A stretch of DNA of 64,000 bases from Setomelanomma holmii (Eukaryota; Ascomycota; Dothideomycetes; Pleosporales; Phaeosphaeriaceae), in the NCBI GenBank assembly GCA_010015745.1, contig ML978241.1:81590-145589 (forward strand), given 5' to 3'. The notes beneath the pieces are model-generated. The model saw only the letters and a list, made by a program, of their open reading frames with translations. It was not told the origin of the DNA and searched no databases. Position 1 is the first letter of the stretch; each line of letters opens with the position of its first letter. Both the position numbers and the translations under genes were made by a program. This document shows positions 61,012-64,000 of the stretch, one piece after another.

Positions 61012-61112
61012 AAAAATGGTAGCTTCTCTTTGATTGAGCGTGTCATCCTTAGTGCAGGGCCATGCTAATCTTCTCTGTATCGTTTGAATTGACCGATTAC
61101 CCGGAGGCGGAC
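61012..61112 (-). ncRNA. U6 spliceosomal snRNA
   Basis: Read on the minus strand, the gene has the invariant ACGATACAGAGAAGATTAGC segment (ACAGAGA box that pairs with the 5' splice site), then CATGG, TGCACTAAGGATGACACG (U4-pairing region and AGGAUGA) and a 3' part ending in a T5 Pol III terminator at 61016-61012. The 5' end is placed near 61112. There is no intron within the ACAGAGA region. Compared with the U6 sequences I know, one C is missing in the run after CATGG (three instead of four), and the GGTCAATT-AAACG segment is one base shorter. These could be lineage differences, an assembly error or the mark of a variant copy. Confidence 0.93.
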
Positions 61113-61130
61113 AGCTGCAAAAGATCTGGA

Positions 61131-61137
61131 TATATAT
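61131..61137 (-). promoter_or_regulatory. TATA box of the U6 gene
   Basis: TATATAT lies about 20-26 bases upstream of the inferred U6 start, close to where Pol III U6 promoters carry it. It supports an active gene over a retro-copy. Confidence 0.75.
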
Positions 61138-61316
61138 CGGCGTTGTTGGGGTCGGGGTGTTGCGGAGGCGCAAGGCAGCGAGCGGCACGTGATCCGAGCT
61201 AGCAAATGGCACCTCGAGGTGCGTGCAGCGACGAGCATGGACGTATGAGCCGATTAGAAGCTTCTGGACCAGCTGGGAATCTGCATTACGTTAGTGCGAT
61301 GTTCTTGTGGGATATT

Positions 61317-61406
61317 GGATATGGTGCTGGATATGGTGCTGGATATAGTGCTGGATATAGTGCTGGACATGGCTGGATATGGCTGGATATGGCTGGATAT
61401 GGTGCT
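61317..61406 (+). repeat. Minisatellite, 12- and 10-bp units
   Basis: Four 12-bp units (GGATATGGTGCT twice, GGATATAGTGCT twice), three 10-bp units (GGACATGGCT, then GGATATGGCT twice) and a final 12-bp unit. The mix of 12 and 10 arises by loss of GT or its neighbour within the unit. Confidence 0.95.
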
Positions 61407-62479
61407 TCCAAGATTGCTCTAAGGTTTCCTTGGTCCACCAAGCTGCCTCAACTGATTTGCAGAAGTCTCGTATAGGGCGTGAACCACAAGCGCCGCTTTT
61501 TCCAATCAGCTGAACCAGCGATGAGTACTCTCAGTTCGAATTCTGATGGCGAAGCGCGGGTGTTCGTCGCCTTGCTTGGTGCTCGGGGGGAAGTCTGCGG
61601 AAAGGTCAACGTGCGCGGGGAAATGGCAAGAAACGATGTAAAGGAGACTTATCGAGTTCGTATCCAGCTACTATTGAGTGCCATGAGTTGTCGAGGAGGA
61701 CAGCATCAGGCAATCATCATGCGCTCTGACGTTAGTGCTGTGATTGAAGAAGGGCAGTCACGACTTACCAGCTCAGCCTTTGCGTCACCACCCCAACAAA
61801 ATCCATCTCCTCGCCATCACACTCGACCTCTTGAGAAATATACGAGCTTGGCCTCCTGCTACCTCTCATTGCAGCTCGAAGCTAGAAGAGGATTCAGTCA
61901 AACATCACGCGCAACAGCATGTACGAGCTCGGGGCATCTCCTCTCGTCAGGCCGAGAGGCGCGGCGAGGAACGGGCCTTGTACTCATGGTCGCCTTTGCA
62001 GAGCCTCGAATTGCAGCCCAAAGGATTGCGCCATCTTTACCTGCCTCCAGCCTGCCCTGGACCCCACTGTGCTCCTTTGGGCGACGAACCTCCGAGCTGC
62101 CACTATGAGGAAGTACGCTCTGGGTTGGTGCGGTTGCCGTAATACGGAAGGGACCAGGAGGGATAGGACCGGGGAGGGAGATGATCGTGCTTCAGGGGAA
62201 GGAAGTGTCAAGCAAGTGCAATGTCGGAAGAGGTTGTATTCTGTGACGGGTCAGACATCTGAACTCCTCGGAAAGGGAAACAATCTTACGATTGACCTGC
62301 GCACACTGCGCCTCTTCCCACCGCAGCGCTTCTTCTTGATGTACTGGGAAAGTTAGCATTGCTCGAGGTTTCGTGGCCGATGTCGCACATGCCGTTTTTC
62401 CTTTCCTCCTTGAAGCCCAGGGTGCTCTCAAGGCATCCCGCCTTGAGAGCTGTGGATGTGTAATGGAGCTCCTCAACTG
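61407..62479. other. Region with overlapping plus-strand frames, no recognised gene
   Basis: Frames of 209, 132 and 145 codons overlap on the plus strand between 61479 and 62356 without a domain. Minus-strand text near 62345-62360 contains a GCTAAC...CAG piece like the intron tails of the array to the right, so the array's influence may reach here. Confidence 0.35.
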
Positions 62480-63276
62480 CTCTCGTTGGCGCTACCCAAG
62501 GCACACCGCGTGGAGGAGAGTCAGATTTTTCTGTGCCCCAACCTGTGCACAGTTAGCAAAGACAATCCTGCGCACGGTCAGCATAATCGAGGTCTACACG
62601 CGATTAGTAAATGCTCATCAAAAGCCCGCAAGAGGCAGGAGGTACATACCGTCAAACGGTCTTCAACGAGAAGATGACTTCGATGCTGGAGCTCTCGTTG
62701 GCATCCCTGAAGAGAAGGTCCCGGAGCGACACCACGTGGAGGTAAGAGTCAGACTTTGCCGTTCCGAGACGACTAGCAGAAGAGGAGGCTCATGATACAC
62801 TCTTGAAGAACCTCTTCTCGAGCGCCTAGGACTATACGGTTTATCAGAGCCGGAGCTCAATATCTGCGGTTCTTTCACTTTGGCTGGCCTGAAAAGACCA
62901 ACGCTCATGGCGGGATCAGAAATCCCCATCACGAGCTGATCCTCTCTGCTGATCATCCCTCTGTTCACAGTCAGCCAGTGGGAGGACGAGCGCGTTCACA
63001 ACTGGTACTTACAAGTCTACACCCAGAGGCTTCATTTACAATCATGCAGTCAGAGGCAAAGCCATGCAATGATGAAATGAAGCTTAGATGCCCTCTCAAT
63101 GAGGTCCACAAAGTGGTAGATCTCACTAAGGCTGTCGAGGTATCTGGAGATAATCAGTAACTGCACCATGACTGGGGTGGCCGCATACCTGGTGTCGGAC
63201 TGCTCTCGTCTGCATCTCAAGTCGGAGATCCCAGGACGCACCACGTGGAGGTGAGGGTCAGATTTTGCGTCCCACC

Positions 63277-63361
63277 CTGTTCACAGTCAGCCAATATTCG
63301 GACCTGTACACCGTTAGCGGACATCTCAACCTGTACACAGTTAGCCAAAACGGGGAGGAGC
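63277..63361 (-). repeat. Serial duplicated branch-point/3' splice-site tails
   Basis: After the acceptor at 63362, three more branch-plus-acceptor tails follow on the minus strand: GGCTAACTGTGTACAG ending at 63331, CGCTAACGGTGTACAG ending at 63304 and GGCTGACTGTGAACAG ending at 63277. Spacing is 31, 27 and 27 nt. Each could serve as an alternative 3' splice site of the intron that starts at 63410. Confidence 0.75.
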
Positions 63362-63410
63362 CTGTTGCAGTCAATATTCGTCTGAATGCAGAGGGAAAGA
63401 AACTCATCAC

Positions 63411-63900
63411 CAAGCCTCCATCCAGAAAGTTGGAATCTGCCAAGGTCAGTATATGCTATCAACGGGGAAGTCGTGCTTACCGAGTTTGATCTTGCGAGCG
63501 GAAAGAGCCTGGTGTAGTCAGTGGTCATCATGAATGTCGGAAAAGGAGACTTACCAAGCCGATATCGAACGGCAAGCCGGGAAGTATGAGAACTGTCAAG
63601 ATCAGCACGTGCCACAAGCGGGGAAGGAGTACTTACCCAGTCTGATGTCGTCACTGTGAGGAGCCTAGTGTAGTCAAAGTTTCATCATATATGCTGGGAA
63701 AGAAGGACATACCAAGTCAAGTTTGAGAAAGAGCCGAGAGAAGGAAAGAGCTGTTGAGGTTAGTATGTGCCAGCGACGAGGAAAGTTGTGCTTACCAAGT
63801 GTAGGACTGTAATCCAGAGAAACCTGAGTGCAGTCAGTGCTCATCAAAACTCTAGGAGAGGGCGACTTACAATTCTTCTCAACCAGGTGGGAGGTTAGAT
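63411..63900 (-). CDS. Mini-exon repeat gene (partial, both ends outside or unresolved)
   Basis: Exons on the minus strand in order: 63900-63871 (30 nt, does not hold the frame), 63823-63796 (28), 63750-63713 (38), 63664-63637 (28), 63592-63555 (38), 63508-63481 (28), 63436-63411 (26). Introns between them are 47, 45, 48, 44, 46 and 44 nt, and a seventh of 49 nt runs 63410-63362. All have GT...AG ends and a CTRAY-like branch 8-12 nt before the acceptor. From the second exon on, splicing gives one open frame: VSLDYSPTL/ALSFSRLFLKLDL, APHSDDIRL/VLILPGLPFDIGL, ALSARKIKL/DSNFLDGGL. Two intron families alternate (phase 1 and phase 0). No protein family is recognised. It may be a real repeat-protein gene or a non-coding intron array. 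Confidence 0.5.
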
Positions 63901-63905
63901 CTATT

Positions 63906-64000
63906 AAGGTCAGTATGTGCTATCAAGGTCAGTATGTGCTATCAAGGTCAGTATGTGCTATCAAGGTCAGTATGTGCTATCAAGGTCAGTATGTGCTATC
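63906..64000 (-). repeat. 19-bp tandem repeat, five exact units, running off the window
   Basis: Plus-strand unit AAGGTCAGTATGTGCTATC, five identical copies filling 63906-64000. On the minus strand the unit is GATAGCACATACTGACCTT, which is the branch-point part of the family-B introns (compare the intron at 63437-63480). The acceptor AATAG follows at 63905-63901, so this is an intron whose branch-point region has been amplified. Confidence 0.95.

Larger units (their letters stand above)
62480..64000 (-). repeat. Array of diverged spliceosomal-intron-like and mini-exon modules
   Basis: Most of this segment is built from related minus-strand pieces: short introns, intron 3' tails of the type GCTAACTGTGNACAG (at 63277, 63304, 63331, near 62970 and near 62545 and 62570), and a roughly 45-75-nt block containing CTGACYCT...CCACGTGGTG, seen at 62491-62540, 62721-62767 and 63232-63275. 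A 56-nt family-A-like intron (GTATGT donor, branch ACTAATC, acceptor GTGTAG) ends near 62592 and is followed by two tail copies, repeating the order seen at 63410-63230. The array reaches the window edge and is incomplete. Confidence 0.7.

Noticed and set aside
63906..64000. Regular short repeats as a CRISPR array
   Set aside because: Units are directly abutting with no spacers, in a eukaryotic genome, and the unit matches an intron branch-point region.
62480..64000. Reading the right-edge array on the plus strand
   Set aside because: Plus-strand GT sites (for example GTAAGAG at 62742) are few and lack consistent acceptors, while the minus strand gives seven consecutive GT-branch-AG introns.

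Overview
This window is nuclear DNA of a filamentous ascomycete (Pezizomycotina), probably a dothideomycete. The signs are: many genes split by very short introns (mostly 48-84 nt, with GTAAGT-type donors, CTAAC/CTGAC branch sites and CAG/TAG acceptors), a COX15 gene, a LAMTOR/Ego1 anchor, HET-domain genes, a UstYa-type oxidase, a hAT transposon, and a U6 snRNA gene of fungal type. No prokaryotic features were seen. Class-level placement is inference.

Layout. 1-26.2 kb is mostly core genome: a LAMTOR1/Ego1-like vacuolar anchor, a zinc-binding-motif protein of unknown function, an HMT1-type ABC transporter, a cytochrome P450, a small P-loop ATPase divergent from a 1726-residue RNA-dependent RNA polymerase fused to an SF1 (Upf1/Hrr1-like) helicase, a BTB protein, and COX15 sharing a divergent promoter with the BTB gene. 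26.5-37 kb is mixed: an RS-rich disrupted gene, a dead SGNH hydrolase, a PEBP protein, an intact HET-domain gene, a UstYa-like protein and two membrane proteins. 37.8-40.8 kb is a complete hAT element with perfect terminal repeats and an 8-bp target duplication, but a dead transposase in which every premature stop is TAG. Next to it lies a broken HET gene. 43-60 kb is gene-poor: a MYND protein, a conserved hypothetical, a small secreted protein, and two adjacent genes (a GMC oxidoreductase and a secreted protein) each interrupted by one nonsense codon. 61-64 kb holds a U6 snRNA gene, a minisatellite and, at the right edge, an unusual array.

Most notable. (1) The RdRP and helicase are joined in frame across a canonical 49-nt intron, so the polymerase and helicase parts of an RDRC-like silencing complex would be one chain. 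(2) On the minus strand of 63.36-63.90 kb, seven consecutive 44-49-nt spliceosomal introns separate mini-exons of 26-38 nt. Two intron families alternate, giving a tandem exon-intron module of about 156 bp whose spliced product stays in frame as 18-22-residue repeats. The array continues past the window edge in a 19-bp satellite made from an intron branch-point region, and diverged pieces of it recur back to about 62.48 kb. This is the best candidate here for something undescribed.

All gene models were made by eye from splice signals and frame. No search or alignment was run.
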